This document shows, piece by piece, positions 8,121-17,128 of a DNA stretch of 64,000 nt; position 1 is the stretch's first letter; every line of letters starts with the position of its first letter. Made by a program: the position numbers and the translations under genes. Location of the stretch: NCBI GenBank assembly GCA_902798615.1, contig CADBXL010000004.1:1-64000 (forward strand), given 5' to 3'. The DNA is from an uncultured Bacteroidales bacterium. GTDB taxonomy: Bacteria > Bacteroidota > Bacteroidia > Bacteroidales > Bacteroidaceae. Below the pieces are notes generated by a model, which had not been told where the DNA came from, did no database searches, and saw nothing but the letters and a program-made list of their open reading frames with translations.

Positions 8121-8746
8121 TTATCAATGTAGGTCGCCAGGTAGGCAGTAGTGGTAGTGAGGTTGCCAAGTTGCTTGCAAAGGAGTTTGATGCTCGTTTG
8201 CTCGACAAGGAACTTCTTGACCTTGCTGCTCAGGAAAGCGGTTTTTCCGCATCGTTGTTCAAACAGAACGATGAGCATAGAGGGTTCCTCAATCATCTGT
8301 TCCATATCCGTGAGACTATCACTTCAGGAAACTACTATGAGGACAGGCTTTCGCCAGAAGCATTGTTCAAGTTCCAGAGTGATGCCATCAGGAGGGTGGC
8401 AAGTGAGGGCTCATGTGTCTTCTTGGGCAGAGCAGCAGACTATGTGCTGCGAGATATGGAGAATGTCGTCAATGTCTTCATCCATGCGGAAATGGAAGAC
8501 CGCATAGCGTGTGTTTCGAGGGTTAAGATGTGTGATGCGGAGACTGCGAGGAAACTGATTGAGAGAAAGGAAGAGGAAAGAGCTGCCTACTACAACTACT
8601 ACACGGGAAAGAAGTGGGGAGACTCAAGAAGTTACGACCTCTGCGTAAACTCCTCTCTATTGGGCATAGAAGGAACTGCAAGGCTTGTTTCCGGATTCGT
8701 GCGCGAGGTTATATCTGCCAGAAAAGAGCAAATGGCTAATAAATAA
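8108..8746 (+). CDS. cytidylate kinase-like protein
   Basis: A 212-residue member of the cytidylate-kinase-like P-loop family. [16 protein letters not shown] near the N-terminus is a loose Walker A, and [10 protein letters not shown] plus the Arg-rich [20 protein letters not shown] resemble the lid region. The family differs from canonical Cmk (shorter, weak P-loop) and often occurs as an extra copy of unknown specificity. It overlaps the MATE gene by 13 bp and lies 17 bp before purT, so the three are probably co-transcribed. Confidence 0.8.
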   Translation: MEKIIINVGRQVGSSGSEVAKLLAKEFDARLLDKELLDLAAQESGFSASLFKQNDEHRGFLNHLFHIRETITSGNYYEDRLSPEALFKFQSDAIRRVASEGSCVFLGRAADYVLRDMENVVNVFIHAEMEDRIACVSRVKMCDAETARKLIERKEEERAAYYNYYTGKKWGDSRSYDLCVNSSLLGIEGTARLVSGFVREVISARKEQMANK

Positions 8747-8763
8747 TATTAATACTTAGACAA

Positions 8764-9942
8764 ATGAAAAAGATTTTACTTTTAGGTTCTGGTGAACTTG
8801 GTAAGGAGTTCGTTATTGCTGCGAAGCGTAAGGGAGTTTATGTAGTGGCATGTGACAAATATGATAATGCTCCTGCTATGCAGGTGGCAGACGAGCGTGA
8901 GGTGTTCTCTATGCTCGATGGCGATGCTCTTGCCGCTGTGGTGAACAAGCATAAGCCTGATATCATCGTACCTGAGATTGAGGCAATCCGTACCGAGCGT
9001 CTCTTCGACTTTGAGAAGCAGGGGATCCAGGTTGTACCTTCTGCACGTGCGGTGAACTATACAATGAACCGTCAGGCAATCCGTGACCTTGCTGCCAAGG
9101 AACTCGGACTCAGAACTGCGAAGTATTTCTATGCCAAGACATACGAGCAACTCGTAGAGGCAAGCAAGGAGATAGGTTTCCCATGTGTCATCAAGCCTCT
9201 TATGTCTTCTTCTGGTCATGGACAGAGTACTGTTAAGACCTTTGAGGACCTGAAGCCTGCTTTCGATGCAGCTATGGCAGGTGCTCGTGGCGATGTGAAG
9301 GAAGTTATCATAGAGGAGTTTATCCACTTCACTTCAGAGTTCACCCTTCTTACTGTTACTCAGAAGAATGCTCCTACACTCTTCTGTCCTCCTATCGGAC
9401 ACGTTCAGGTAGGTGGCGACTATCGTGAGTCTTGGCAACCTTATCAGATTTCAGAGAAGGACCTTAGGGATGCTCAGAATATGGCAGACAAGGTGACAAA
9501 GGCTTTGACAGGCTACGGCATCTGGGGTGTTGAGTTCTTCCTCACAGATACTGGCGTTGTGTTCTCTGAGCTTTCTCCACGTCCACATGATACTGGTATG
9601 GTAACGCTTGCTCATACAACAAACCTCTCAGAGTTTGAGCTTCATCTTCGTGCTGTTCTCGGACTCCCTATCCACGATATCCGTCTTGAGCATGCAGGTG
9701 CTTCTGCTGTTGTGCTTGCAGACAAGGAATACAACGAGGCTCCTGATTTTAACCTTGTTGATGCTTTGAAGGAAGAGTGTACTCGTGTTCGCATCTTCGG
9801 AAAGCCAGATGGACACTTCGGTCGTCGATTGGGTGTAACACTCTGTTACGGAGAGAAGGATGCTGATGTCAATACACTTCGTGATAAGGCTAAGCGTCTT
9901 GCAAAGACAGTTCTCGGAACTGACCCTTATATGGAGAAGTAA
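8764..9942 (+). CDS. purT: formate-dependent phosphoribosylglycinamide formyltransferase
   Basis: A 392-residue ATP-grasp enzyme that uses formate and ATP to formylate GAR in purine synthesis, an alternative to folate-dependent Pur[13 protein letters not shown] opens the N-terminal domain, [16 protein letters not shown] is the ATP-grasp loop, and [14 protein letters not shown] near residue 275 is a highly diagnostic family motif. Codon use is strongly biased (many GTT, GCT, CTC, CGT), unlike the glycan genes downstream, consistent with high expression. The stop TAA at 9940-9942 shares a base with the next ATG. Confidence 0.96.
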   Translation: MKKILLLGSGELGKEFVIAAKRKGVYVVACDKYDNAPAMQVADEREVFSMLDGDALAAVVNKHKPDIIVPEIEAIRTERLFDFEKQGIQVVPSARAVNYTMNRQAIRDLAAKELGLRTAKYFYAKTYEQLVEASKEIGFPCVIKPLMSSSGHGQSTVKTFEDLKPAFDAAMAGARGDVKEVIIEEFIHFTSEFTLLTVTQKNAPTLFCPPIGHVQVGGDYRESWQPYQISEKDLRDAQNMADKVTKALTGYGIWGVEFFLTDTGVVFSELSPRPHDTGMVTLAHTTNLSEFELHLRAVLGLPIHDIRLEHAGASAVVLADKEYNEAPDFNLVDALKEECTRVRIFGKPDGHFGRRLGVTLCYGEKDADVNTLRDKAKRLAKTVLGTDPYMEK

Positions 9943-11849
9943 TGTCTTTTGGGAAAAGAATCATAGGAATAATAAAGAACACGGGAAAGTCGCTATTCTC
10001 CAAGGATAGCCTCGGCTTTCTTGTGTTCATGTATGCCCTTGGCATAGTGGAGAGTTATGCGGTCCTTTCTAATTGGAAAGGAGCAAAGGTCTATGGCAAT
10101 CTCTACTATGAACTTTTCCTTGACTTGCTTGTACTTACCTTCCTTATCGCGCTTGTACCTAAGAAGATAAGGAAGTTTCCTTTACGTGCGACCGTGAGGG
10201 CTATCATCTATGCTATTGCCTATTCGCTTGCCATTATTGATACGTTCTGTATGGTGCAGTTCGGCAATACCATCAGCCCGTCGATGTTGTTGCTCGTAGG
10301 AGAGACTACGGGAAATGAGACGACGGAGTTCCTGAGCACATACGTCAATCTTGATGTTATGTTTACGACAAAACTTGGCTGGGTGTTGCTTGTCCTGCTT
10401 GTGCATATCCTATGGAAATGCTTTAGGGGTAAACTCAGAAAATTGTTTACCAAGTTATGTGGCAGTTCCATTGTATTTCGGCTTTCGTCCTATGCTTATC
10501 GGCTGTTCCCATACGCATTCAGCCTTTTCGCATTAGTCCTTGTGACTGTAGGTTGGAGCGATACTATCACAAACAAGAAGTGTATGGTTCGCCACTTCAA
10601 CTGCCAAACCGTAGGCGATGTTGAGAAGGATATGAACCTGCGTCCGATGGTGGTGATGTATCAGCCTGTGTATCGTCTTGCTGATGCTGTCTTTACCAAT
10701 CGCCTTGTCTCTCTTCAGCTCGACCGCTTGAAGGCTGAGGCAGAGAAAGTAGAGCGTATGACTCCAGAGCAATTGGGGATTCCGCAAGGGATAATGGAGT
10801 CTAAACCGTCAAATATCGTGCTTATCATCGGCGAGAGTTACAATAAGTATCATTCCCAACTCTATGGGTATGAGAAGAAGAATACCCCGCGACAGATGAA
10901 GTTGCAAAAGACTGGCCGGCTGGTGAAGTATTCCGATGTTATGGCTCCTTGGAATCTCACATCGTTTGTCTTCAAGCATCTCATGACCACATATACCGTA
11001 GGCGATAAAGGTGATTGGTGCGACTATCCTCTGTTCTGCCAACTGTTCCGTAAGGCTGGCTATCAGGTCAACTTTCTGACCAACCAGTTCCTGCCTCATG
11101 CCAAGGATGCAATATTTGACGTGAGCGGTGGATTCTTCATTAACGACGAGATGCTGAGCAAGGTACAGTTTGATATTAGAAATGAACAGACTCACCTTTG
11201 GGATGAGGATTTGCTGAAGGATTATGCCAGACTCGTAGCACCACCAGAAGGCTTTGTAGATACGGCATCCGTACCTTCGCTCACTATCTTCCACCTTATG
11301 GGACAGCATGTGAACTACCGCATCCGTTGTCCTAAGCAGAAGATGAAGTTCTTTGCCGAAGACTATGATTGCCCAGAGAATTCTCAGAAGGAGAAGAAGA
11401 ATATAGCCTTCTATGACTGTGCCGTGTGGTACAATGACTCTGTGGTTGGTGCTATCGTTGACAAGTTCAAGAATGACGATGCCGTGATTATCTATTTCCC
11501 TGACCACGGAGATGAGGTCTATGGTCCAGGCTCTCTGCATCATTGCGGAAGAAATCACACCACCAACATCACCAAGAACATAGCACAACAGGAATACGAG
11601 ATACCGATGTGGTTCTATTGGACTAAGAAATACGCAAAAAGGCATCCTGACGTGGTGGTTTCAATAAAGAAAGCCAAGAACAAGCCTTTCATGACCGATG
11701 CCATGTCTCATCTCGTCCTCGGTTTGGCTGGTATAAAGTGTAAGGCATATCGTCCCGAACTTGACCTGCTCTCTCCGCAGTATAATGAGAAACGTCAGCG
11801 ACTAATGCAACATCTCGTAGATTATGATGAATTAGTGAAGAAGAAATGA
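9942..11849 (+). CDS. phosphoethanolamine transferase-like sulfatase-fold membrane protein
   Basis: 635 residues with about five N-terminal membrane helices (residues 20-210), then a periplasmic alkaline-phosphatase/sulfatase-type domain. Metal-site motifs of the EptA/CptA group are visible: IVLIIGESYNKYHSQLYGY near residue 290, WNLTSFVFKHLMTT around 325 (expected to hold the nucleophilic Thr), HLMGQHVNYR and YFPDHGDEVYG. Such enzymes move phosphoethanolamine from phosphatidylethanolamine to lipid A or other surface glycans. The exact acceptor and donor are not determined. It overlaps purT by 1 bp and the next gene by 4 bp (ATGA). Confidence 0.85.
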   Translation: MSFGKRIIGIIKNTGKSLFSKDSLGFLVFMYALGIVESYAVLSNWKGAKVYGNLYYELFLDLLVLTFLIALVPKKIRKFPLRATVRAIIYAIAYSLAIIDTFCMVQFGNTISPSMLLLVGETTGNETTEFLSTYVNLDVMFTTKLGWVLLVLLVHILWKCFRGKLRKLFTKLCGSSIVFRLSSYAYRLFPYAFSLFALVLVTVGWSDTITNKKCMVRHFNCQTVGDVEKDMNLRPMVVMYQPVYRLADAVFTNRLVSLQLDRLKAEAEKVERMTPEQLGIPQGIMESKPSNIVLIIGESYNKYHSQLYGYEKKNTPRQMKLQKTGRLVKYSDVMAPWNLTSFVFKHLMTTYTVGDKGDWCDYPLFCQLFRKAGYQVNFLTNQFLPHAKDAIFDVSGGFFINDEMLSKVQFDIRNEQTHLWDEDLLKDYARLVAPPEGFVDTASVPSLTIFHLMGQHVNYRIRCPKQKMKFFAEDYDCPENSQKEKKNIAFYDCAVWYNDSVVGAIVDKFKNDDAVIIYFPDHGDEVYGPGSLHHCGRNHTTNITKNIAQQEYEIPMWFYWTKKYAKRHPDVVVSIKKAKNKPFMTDAMSHLVLGLAGIKCKAYRPELDLLSPQYNEKRQRLMQHLVDYDELVKKK

Positions 11850-12922
11850 TAAACATAAGCAAAACGGAATCTCAGGCAATGCGTGGTATCGCTATCCTCG
11901 CCATTGTTATGCACAATTACTGCCATTGGCTCGGGAAAATGGTACAGGAGAATGAGTATCAGTTCTTTGAGCGTAATGTCAGACGACTGATGGTTGAGGT
12001 TGCTCATCCTTCATGGGAAATTATTGCTCATCTTCTTTCTTTCTTCGGGCATTATGGTGTACCAGTATTCGTGTTTCTGTCTGCCTATGGGTTGGTGATG
12101 AAATATGAGAAGTCTTCTCCTGTAGAAGAAAATGCCAGTTCATTCATTTGGAAGCATTACAAGAAGTTGTTCTTCATGATGATAGTGGGATATTCCGCCT
12201 ACGTCATGGTTGACTATATGACTCCTGCCCCTCGCCGATATGAGTTCTGGAATGTGATAGGGCAGTTGGGCATGTTCAGTAATTTATACAAAGACCCTGA
12301 CCATGACATCTGGCCTGGACCTTACTGGTACTTCGGCTTGATGGTGCAGATATATATTCTGTATAGGTTGGTGTTTCATCCTTCTTGCAGGTTTTCCCGT
12401 AACAAGTGGATTATCGGCGGTCTGTTTGCCGTTACCTTGCTTGCTCAGTTGTTCTTCCGACCTGAAGGAATGACATTACAGTGGTATCGCTATAACGTAA
12501 TGGGGTCTCTGCCTGTATTCATTGCAGGACTGATGTTTGCGCGATACAATCGTTTCAATGAACCTACCCGTACATCTTATGCCTGTTTCGTCATTGCAAG
12601 CGTGGCTTTGATTTTCCTGTTCAGCCTTTGGGTTGCCACATGGATAATCGTGCCGTTCCTTATCTGCATAGGTACGGTGGCTTTGGTAAAATTGCTTCCG
12701 CAATCCCTTCTGAAGCCTCTTGTTTGGGTTGGAGGAATCTCGGCTTCGATGTTCGTTTGCCATCCTATCACCCGAAAGGTGATAATTCCAATCTCACGAC
12801 ATGGTGACCTCTATGCAGGACTTATTCTGTATATCGTTGCCACTATCGTTCTGGCTATGGTTTTCTCGCGCTTTTTCGCCAGGTCTGGCGAAAAAAGGGG
12901 GAACGTAATTGATAATTCGTAA
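11846..12922 (+). CDS. acyltransferase 3 family membrane protein (OafA-like)
   Basis: A 358-residue polytopic protein. The first helix AMRGIAILAIVMHNYCHWLG carries the histidine expected of acyltransferase-3 proteins, and FFGHYGVPVFVFLSAYGLVM matches the second conserved helix pair. The family O-acetylates or otherwise acylates surface glycans, consistent with the neighbours. The ATG overlaps the previous stop (ATGA). A perfect hairpin, TTTTTCGCCAG GT CTGGCGAAAAA (12872-12895), lies inside the last codons and looks like a terminator although the operon continues. Confidence 0.85.
   Translation: MINISKTESQAMRGIAILAIVMHNYCHWLGKMVQENEYQFFERNVRRLMVEVAHPSWEIIAHLLSFFGHYGVPVFVFLSAYGLVMKYEKSSPVEENASSFIWKHYKKLFFMMIVGYSAYVMVDYMTPAPRRYEFWNVIGQLGMFSNLYKDPDHDIWPGPYWYFGLMVQIYILYRLVFHPSCRFSRNKWIIGGLFAVTLLAQLFFRPEGMTLQWYRYNVMGSLPVFIAGLMFARYNRFNEPTRTSYACFVIASVALIFLFSLWVATWIIVPFLICIGTVALVKLLPQSLLKPLVWVGGISASMFVCHPITRKVIIPISRHGDLYAGLILYIVATIVLAMVFSRFFARSGEKRGNVIDNS
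12872..12895 (+). terminator. terminator-like hairpin within the end of the acyltransferase gene
   Basis: A perfect 11-bp stem with a 2-bp loop, A/T-rich at its base. It overlaps the codons for FFARSGEK. It could attenuate transcription into the next gene or be another dispersed palindrome. Confidence 0.4.
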
Positions 12923-12933
12923 TCGGAATCAGA

Positions 12934-13977
12934 ATGAAGATTAAGGACATAGACCTCGTAAACATCTCCCGATTCAGGGCAGAGCACATGGGGATGGCGA
13001 TGTTATTCGTCATTCTCTTCCACGTTGGCTTGCCAAGGTGGAGTGATTTCTACGGCTTGCGAAGAATGGGCAACCTTGGCGTGGATATGTTCCTTTTCCT
13101 CTCTGGCATAGGTCTGTGGTTCTCATGGACAAAGACCATCCTTTCACGTACAGGCTCCCTCCCTACGGGGGATGGAGGGGGGAGAGTTTTTTTCTTCCAT
13201 AATTGGTTCTCCTTCTATATGCGCCGACTAAAGCGTATCTATCCCGTATGGCTTATAATAGCGTGTCTGTATTATATCCCCCGATTTGACGGTGTTCATT
13301 GGATTGACCTCTTCGGCGATATCCTCATAAACTGGGACTTCTGGCTTCACGATGAGTTGACTTTCTGGTATATCCCAGCCACGATGATGCTATATGTCTT
13401 CGCCCCTCCTTATATGGAACTGATACGTCGACACCCAATCTATCATTGGCTTGTGTTGGTCATGGTTATGTGGTGCATCCTCGTTCAATGGGTTACGCCT
13501 ATCCATCGTGCAGTCGGTCATATAGAGATATTCTGGTCACGTGTGCCAATCTTTTTTCTTGGTATCAATATGGGTGAGATGGTTCGTCAGAAGAAGAGCC
13601 TTGACGGACAATGTATATGGATGGTTTGGATAATGTTCCTAATGTCACTCTGCACAAGCATCTGGCTGGAACAGGAGATACATGGTAAGTTTCCTCTCTT
13701 TATAGAGAGAATGCTCTATATCCCGCTCACCGTTACTACTATCATTCTGCTTAATCGTATATTCCGACGTACTCCGCAATGGTTCAACCGAAGCGTGGCA
13801 TGGTTCGGAGCACTCTCGCTCGAAGCCTACCTTATTCACATAGAGTTTGTTCTCAAACCTCTTGAGAAGAATACTGACCTTGGCTATTGGATGACCTTCC
13901 TCATCACCGTTGCTGTCACAATGCCCCTTGCCTGGCTTTTGCATAAGGGCGTGGATTTCTTATTGAAATTGAAATGA
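12934..13977 (+). CDS. second acyltransferase 3 family membrane protein
   Basis: 347 residues with about ten hydrophobic segments. MGMAMLFVILFHVGLPRW has the conserved H after the first helix, and GNLGVDMFLFLSGIGLWFSW is typical of the family. It is predicted to acylate a cell-surface glycan. Residues about 74-84 (GSLPTGDGGGR) are encoded by a copy of the GC-rich repeat (13153-13186) found elsewhere in the window. They fall between predicted helices 2 and 3, in a loop that may tolerate insertion. Probably last gene of the operon, followed by a terminator. Confidence 0.85.
   Translation: MKIKDIDLVNISRFRAEHMGMAMLFVILFHVGLPRWSDFYGLRRMGNLGVDMFLFLSGIGLWFSWTKTILSRTGSLPTGDGGGRVFFFHNWFSFYMRRLKRIYPVWLIIACLYYIPRFDGVHWIDLFGDILINWDFWLHDELTFWYIPATMMLYVFAPPYMELIRRHPIYHWLVLVMVMWCILVQWVTPIHRAVGHIEIFWSRVPIFFLGINMGEMVRQKKSLDGQCIWMVWIMFLMSLCTSIWLEQEIHGKFPLFIERMLYIPLTVTTIILLNRIFRRTPQWFNRSVAWFGALSLEAYLIHIEFVLKPLEKNTDLGYWMTFLITVAVTMPLAWLLHKGVDFLLKLK
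13153..13186 (+). repeat. GC-rich palindromic repeat inside a coding region
   Basis: GGCTCCCTCCCTACGGGGG then ATGGAGGGGGGAGAG. It matches the intergenic copies at 38023-38072 and 38131-38167, and here it is translated within an acyltransferase gene in a different frame from the lipoprotein copies. Confidence 0.8.
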
Positions 13978-14026
13978 GCGATTTGGGGCGTGTTCGACCA
14001 TCATTTTCCTCTTGTTTCCTCTCATT

Positions 14027-14056
14027 GCTCAGTCTGTCGTAGGTCTGGGCTTTTTT
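14027..14056 (+). terminator. terminator after the acyltransferase operon
   Basis: GCTCAG (14027-14032) pairs with CTGGGC (14045-14050), with some further weak pairing, followed by TTTTTT. It separates the acyltransferase genes from the glycan cluster. Confidence 0.5.
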
Positions 14057-14130
14057 GTATATATACAAGGTGATTTAGGGATAAAAATCACTTTTTTACT
14101 GCTTTTTTCCGTTTTCTCTTTTTTTTTTCT

Positions 14131-14139
14131 TATTTTTGC
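14131..14139 (+). promoter_or_regulatory. probable promoter of the glycan cluster
   Basis: TATTTTTGC fits the -7 consensus; no clear -33 TTTG. It would yield an 80-nt leader before the ATG at 14224. Confidence 0.5.
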
Positions 14140-14223
14140 ATTCTCATAGTGTCTTTTTCGGCTCAAACTTGGCCATATACAACCACGATTTCAGTATTCA
14201 ACTTACAATAAAGAAAACAAGGC

Positions 14224-15099
14224 ATGAAACATATCATCCGACTGACACGACCATACCAATGGGCAAAGAATATCTTCATTCTGTTGCCTATGTTCTTTGG
14301 TGGTGCGCTCACTGATGCTGAGACTGCCCAATATGGACTGATGGCATTTTTCGCCTTCAGTTTCACAGCTTCGGCGATATACTGCTATAATGATATCATC
14401 GACGTGGAGGATGACCGTAAGCACTCGGAGAAGTGCCATCGCCCAATAGCATCTGGCGCGATAAGCATACCCCAAGGATATGCAATAATGGCATTGATGA
14501 TGGCTCTCTCTGCCGTGATAATAGCATTGATGGGTGACAGGGCATTGCTGACAGGAGGAGTGATACTGACGTATTTCATCCTCGATATACTCTATTGCCG
14601 ATTACTGAAACGCCATGCCATTGTTGACGTGTGCGTGCTGTCCTTTGGCTTTGTGCTGAGGATTCTTGCAGGAGGCTTTGCCACGAATATCACTCCATCC
14701 AACTGGCTGGTTATGATGACCTTCCTGCTTACGCTTTTCCTCGCCTTTGCCAAGCGTAGGGATGATGTGGTGCGGATGATGAAAACAGGAGAGGCTCCCC
14801 GACATAACACGGAGAGATACAACCTCACATTCATCAATCAGGCTGTTACTATTACTGCAGCGGTCACGGTGGTCAGTTATATAATGTACACCATAAGTCC
14901 TGCAGTTATTGAGCGAACAGGCTCTGAATACGTTTATCTCACTTCCGTCTTCGTGATACTCGGACTGCTCAGATACATGCAACGCACCCTCGTTGATGAG
15001 AAGAGTGGAGACCCGACAAAGATGCTCTATTCCGACCACTTTCTTCAGTTGGTTATCGCCATGTGGTTCATGGCATACCTTATTATAATATATATCTAA
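14224..15099 (+). CDS. UbiA-family prenyltransferase, polyprenyl-phosphate phosphoribosyltransferase-like
   Basis: 291 residues with about nine membrane helices. The Asp-rich motif NDIIDVEDDRKH (about residues 56-67) is the first UbiA motif, and RLTRPYQWAKNIFILLPMFF is characteristic of the branch containing decaprenyl-phosphate 5-phosphoribose synthases (Rv3806c type). AFAKRRDDVVRM matches the second motif region. In that branch the enzyme moves 5-phosphoribose from PRPP to polyprenyl phosphate. The next gene, a HAD phosphatase, could remove the 5-phosphate, which supports this reading over quinone or heme synthesis. Function is inference from family and context. Confidence 0.8.
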   Translation: MKHIIRLTRPYQWAKNIFILLPMFFGGALTDAETAQYGLMAFFAFSFTASAIYCYNDIIDVEDDRKHSEKCHRPIASGAISIPQGYAIMALMMALSAVIIALMGDRALLTGGVILTYFILDILYCRLLKRHAIVDVCVLSFGFVLRILAGGFATNITPSNWLVMMTFLLTLFLAFAKRRDDVVRMMKTGEAPRHNTERYNLTFINQAVTITAAVTVVSYIMYTISPAVIERTGSEYVYLTSVFVILGLLRYMQRTLVDEKSGDPTKMLYSDHFLQLVIAMWFMAYLIIIYI

Positions 15100-15100
15100 G

Positions 15101-15688
15101 ATGAAGAGATGTATTTTCTGTGATTTCGACGGCACATTGACCACTAAGGACTCGATGATGTCGATAATCATCTATCAGCGTGGGAAGGTAGGACTTGCGT
15201 TAGCATTGCTTCGTATATTGCCTTGGCTCGTTCTGATGTTCATGGGCAGATACTCCAACCAACGCACTAAGGAGAAGTTGCTCCACAACTGCTTCGGACG
15301 GATGACGGAGGAGGAGTTCAACCAATTCTGTCAGAGGTTTGCTGATAGTCACAGGCATATACTTAGAAAAAAGCTCTACGACAGATTGATGGAGGCAAAG
15401 AAGAATGGCGACGAAGTAGTGGTGGTAAGTGCGAGTCCTGAGAACTGGGTAAGTCGTCTCGTTCCTGAGTTCAAGGTATTAGGCACGAAGATGGAGTTCA
15501 ACCCGCATTTCACGGGGAGATTCCTCACCGCTAACTGCTATGGTCAGGAAAAGGTGAACCGAATACTTCAAGTATATCCAGAACTGAAAACGGACAGAAA
15601 TCGCTATCATGTTACTGCATTCGGTGACTCGCGAGGAGATAAGGAAATGTTGGCTTTTGCCGATGAGCAATTTTATAAGCCTGAATAG
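15101..15688 (+). CDS. HAD-IB family phosphatase
   Basis: 195 residues. CDFDGTLTTKDSM is the HAD motif I with both aspartates, VVSASPENWVSRL is motif II, and FGDSRGDKEML is motif IV. It belongs to the HAD-IB (SerB-like) group acting on small phosphoesters. It starts one base after the prenyltransferase stop and is followed without a gap by a membrane protein, so it is tightly coupled. A plausible role is removing the 5-phosphate from a polyprenyl-phosphate phosphoribose; a serine-phosphatase role is less likely in this context. Confidence 0.85.
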   Translation: MKRCIFCDFDGTLTTKDSMMSIIIYQRGKVGLALALLRILPWLVLMFMGRYSNQRTKEKLLHNCFGRMTEEEFNQFCQRFADSHRHILRKKLYDRLMEAKKNGDEVVVVSASPENWVSRLVPEFKVLGTKMEFNPHFTGRFLTANCYGQEKVNRILQVYPELKTDRNRYHVTAFGDSRGDKEMLAFADEQFYKPE

Positions 15689-17128
15689 ATGAAGAGTTTA
15701 TTTGACATATTCAAGATACGTAAGGATGAGAGATGGCTGGCAATTGTGTCGGTCATCGTTTTCGCGTTCCTTAACTTCATGACTGTGAATATGTACTGGG
15801 GACGGTTCAGCGCGATTTCTGACAACTACCACCGTCTGTTTGTGAGGTGGTTCAGAATTTCAGGCTTCGACCCATTGACTTACGAAGTGATATCCCATTG
15901 GGACACGGCATACAATGTGTATAGGCATCCGCTGTTGGCTTTCTTCATGTGGCCTTTCTGTCAGTTGAATCAGTTGCTGATGACGCTCACGGGCAAGAAC
16001 TTCGCCACGGTCATCACGGCATTGATTATCGTATTCTGTGCAGTTTATTCTACTGTCTTCATGTTCAGGATATTCAAGGATATGATTAAGGTGAGGATGC
16101 GTGAGGCATATCTGTTAACAGGTATGACATTCAGCATGGCGTTCATCATGCTCTCGGCAATGGTGCCCGACCACTTTATGATGTCGATGTTCGCCCTTAC
16201 CTTGACGCTGTATCTCTCTGGAAAGAAACTTCGGAACGGTTCGGCACTCAATATGTGGCAGACAATAGTCTTGTTCGTGCTTACGGCAGGTATCTCCTTA
16301 AACAACGGACTAAAGGTGTTCCTTTCAGCCCTTATCACCCGACGGGAGCGCTTCTTTGAGTGGCGTTATCTGCTTCTCGCCGTGATATTGCCATCAGCTA
16401 TGATATGGGGCTTTGCCCGTTGGGAATACCGCACATACGTTTGGCCAAAGGAGATGGCACGCAATGAGGTGAAGGTGAAGAAGAACCGAGAATATACGGA
16501 GAAGATTCGTCAGCAGGTGCGCGATTCCATCGGCTCTACGGATTCTCTTGCTGTTGAGGCTTTGACAAAGAAGATAAAACAACAGAAAGCAAAGGATAAA
16601 TACCGTCGTGACCATAAGCAGATATGGAACAGAAACACTGGCAAACCGATGGGAAAGGGTGAGTTCATGCGTTGGACTGATAAGACTACCTCTCGCTGGG
16701 ATGTGGCGGTGGAGGGTTTGTTCGGAGAAGGAATACAGTTGCATAGGGACTATCTCCTGGGTGATGTGCTTAGAAACCGTCCTGTGATAGTTAGATATCA
16801 GAATTGGTGGAACTATGCATTTGAGACAGTCATCATGGTTTTATTTGTTGCAGGTACATGGTGCGGACGGAAGCAACGTCTGATGTGGTTGGCTATGGCA
16901 ATGTTAATGTTTGATATGGCTCTTCACATGGGACTTGGTTTCGGCATAAACGAGATATACATCATGTCGGCTCATTACCTATTCGTACTGCCGATAGGCA
17001 TAGCGTATCTGTTCAAGGCGTTAGAGGCGAGGAAACGCCCGTACATGGCCGTCGCATTCGCTTGTGCCCTGACCGCCGTGTGGTGCTTTGTGTGGAATAT
17101 TATTAACATTATCGGTTATTGTCTATGA
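15689..17128 (+). CDS. polytopic membrane protein, possible GT-C glycosyltransferase (paralogue A)
   Basis: 479 residues with about ten hydrophobic segments and one charged Lys/Arg-rich loop (about residues 255-320). It is homologous along its length to the next protein. Shared blocks are SGFDPxTYxVxSxW followed by RHPLL and MWP in the first large loop, RPVxVRYxxWWNYAFE, and GRKQRLMW. An acidic residue in the first extracytoplasmic loop followed by an HP motif recalls GT-C enzymes, which use polyprenyl-phosphate sugars. I cannot confirm the family (it may fall under DUF6080). Position after the UbiA-HAD pair makes it a candidate user of a lipid-linked pentose. Confidence 0.6.
   Translation: MKSLFDIFKIRKDERWLAIVSVIVFAFLNFMTVNMYWGRFSAISDNYHRLFVRWFRISGFDPLTYEVISHWDTAYNVYRHPLLAFFMWPFCQLNQLLMTLTGKNFATVITALIIVFCAVYSTVFMFRIFKDMIKVRMREAYLLTGMTFSMAFIMLSAMVPDHFMMSMFALTLTLYLSGKKLRNGSALNMWQTIVLFVLTAGISLNNGLKVFLSALITRRERFFEWRYLLLAVILPSAMIWGFARWEYRTYVWPKEMARNEVKVKKNREYTEKIRQQVRDSIGSTDSLAVEALTKKIKQQKAKDKYRRDHKQIWNRNTGKPMGKGEFMRWTDKTTSRWDVAVEGLFGEGIQLHRDYLLGDVLRNRPVIVRYQNWWNYAFETVIMVLFVAGTWCGRKQRLMWLAMAMLMFDMALHMGLGFGINEIYIMSAHYLFVLPIGIAYLFKALEARKRPYMAVAFACALTAVWCFVWNIINIIGYCL

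Noticed and set aside
10809-11645. A 278-codon frame antisense to the phosphoethanolamine-transferase-like gene
   Set aside because: It is the mirror of a strongly supported coding frame; its translation lacks any motif.
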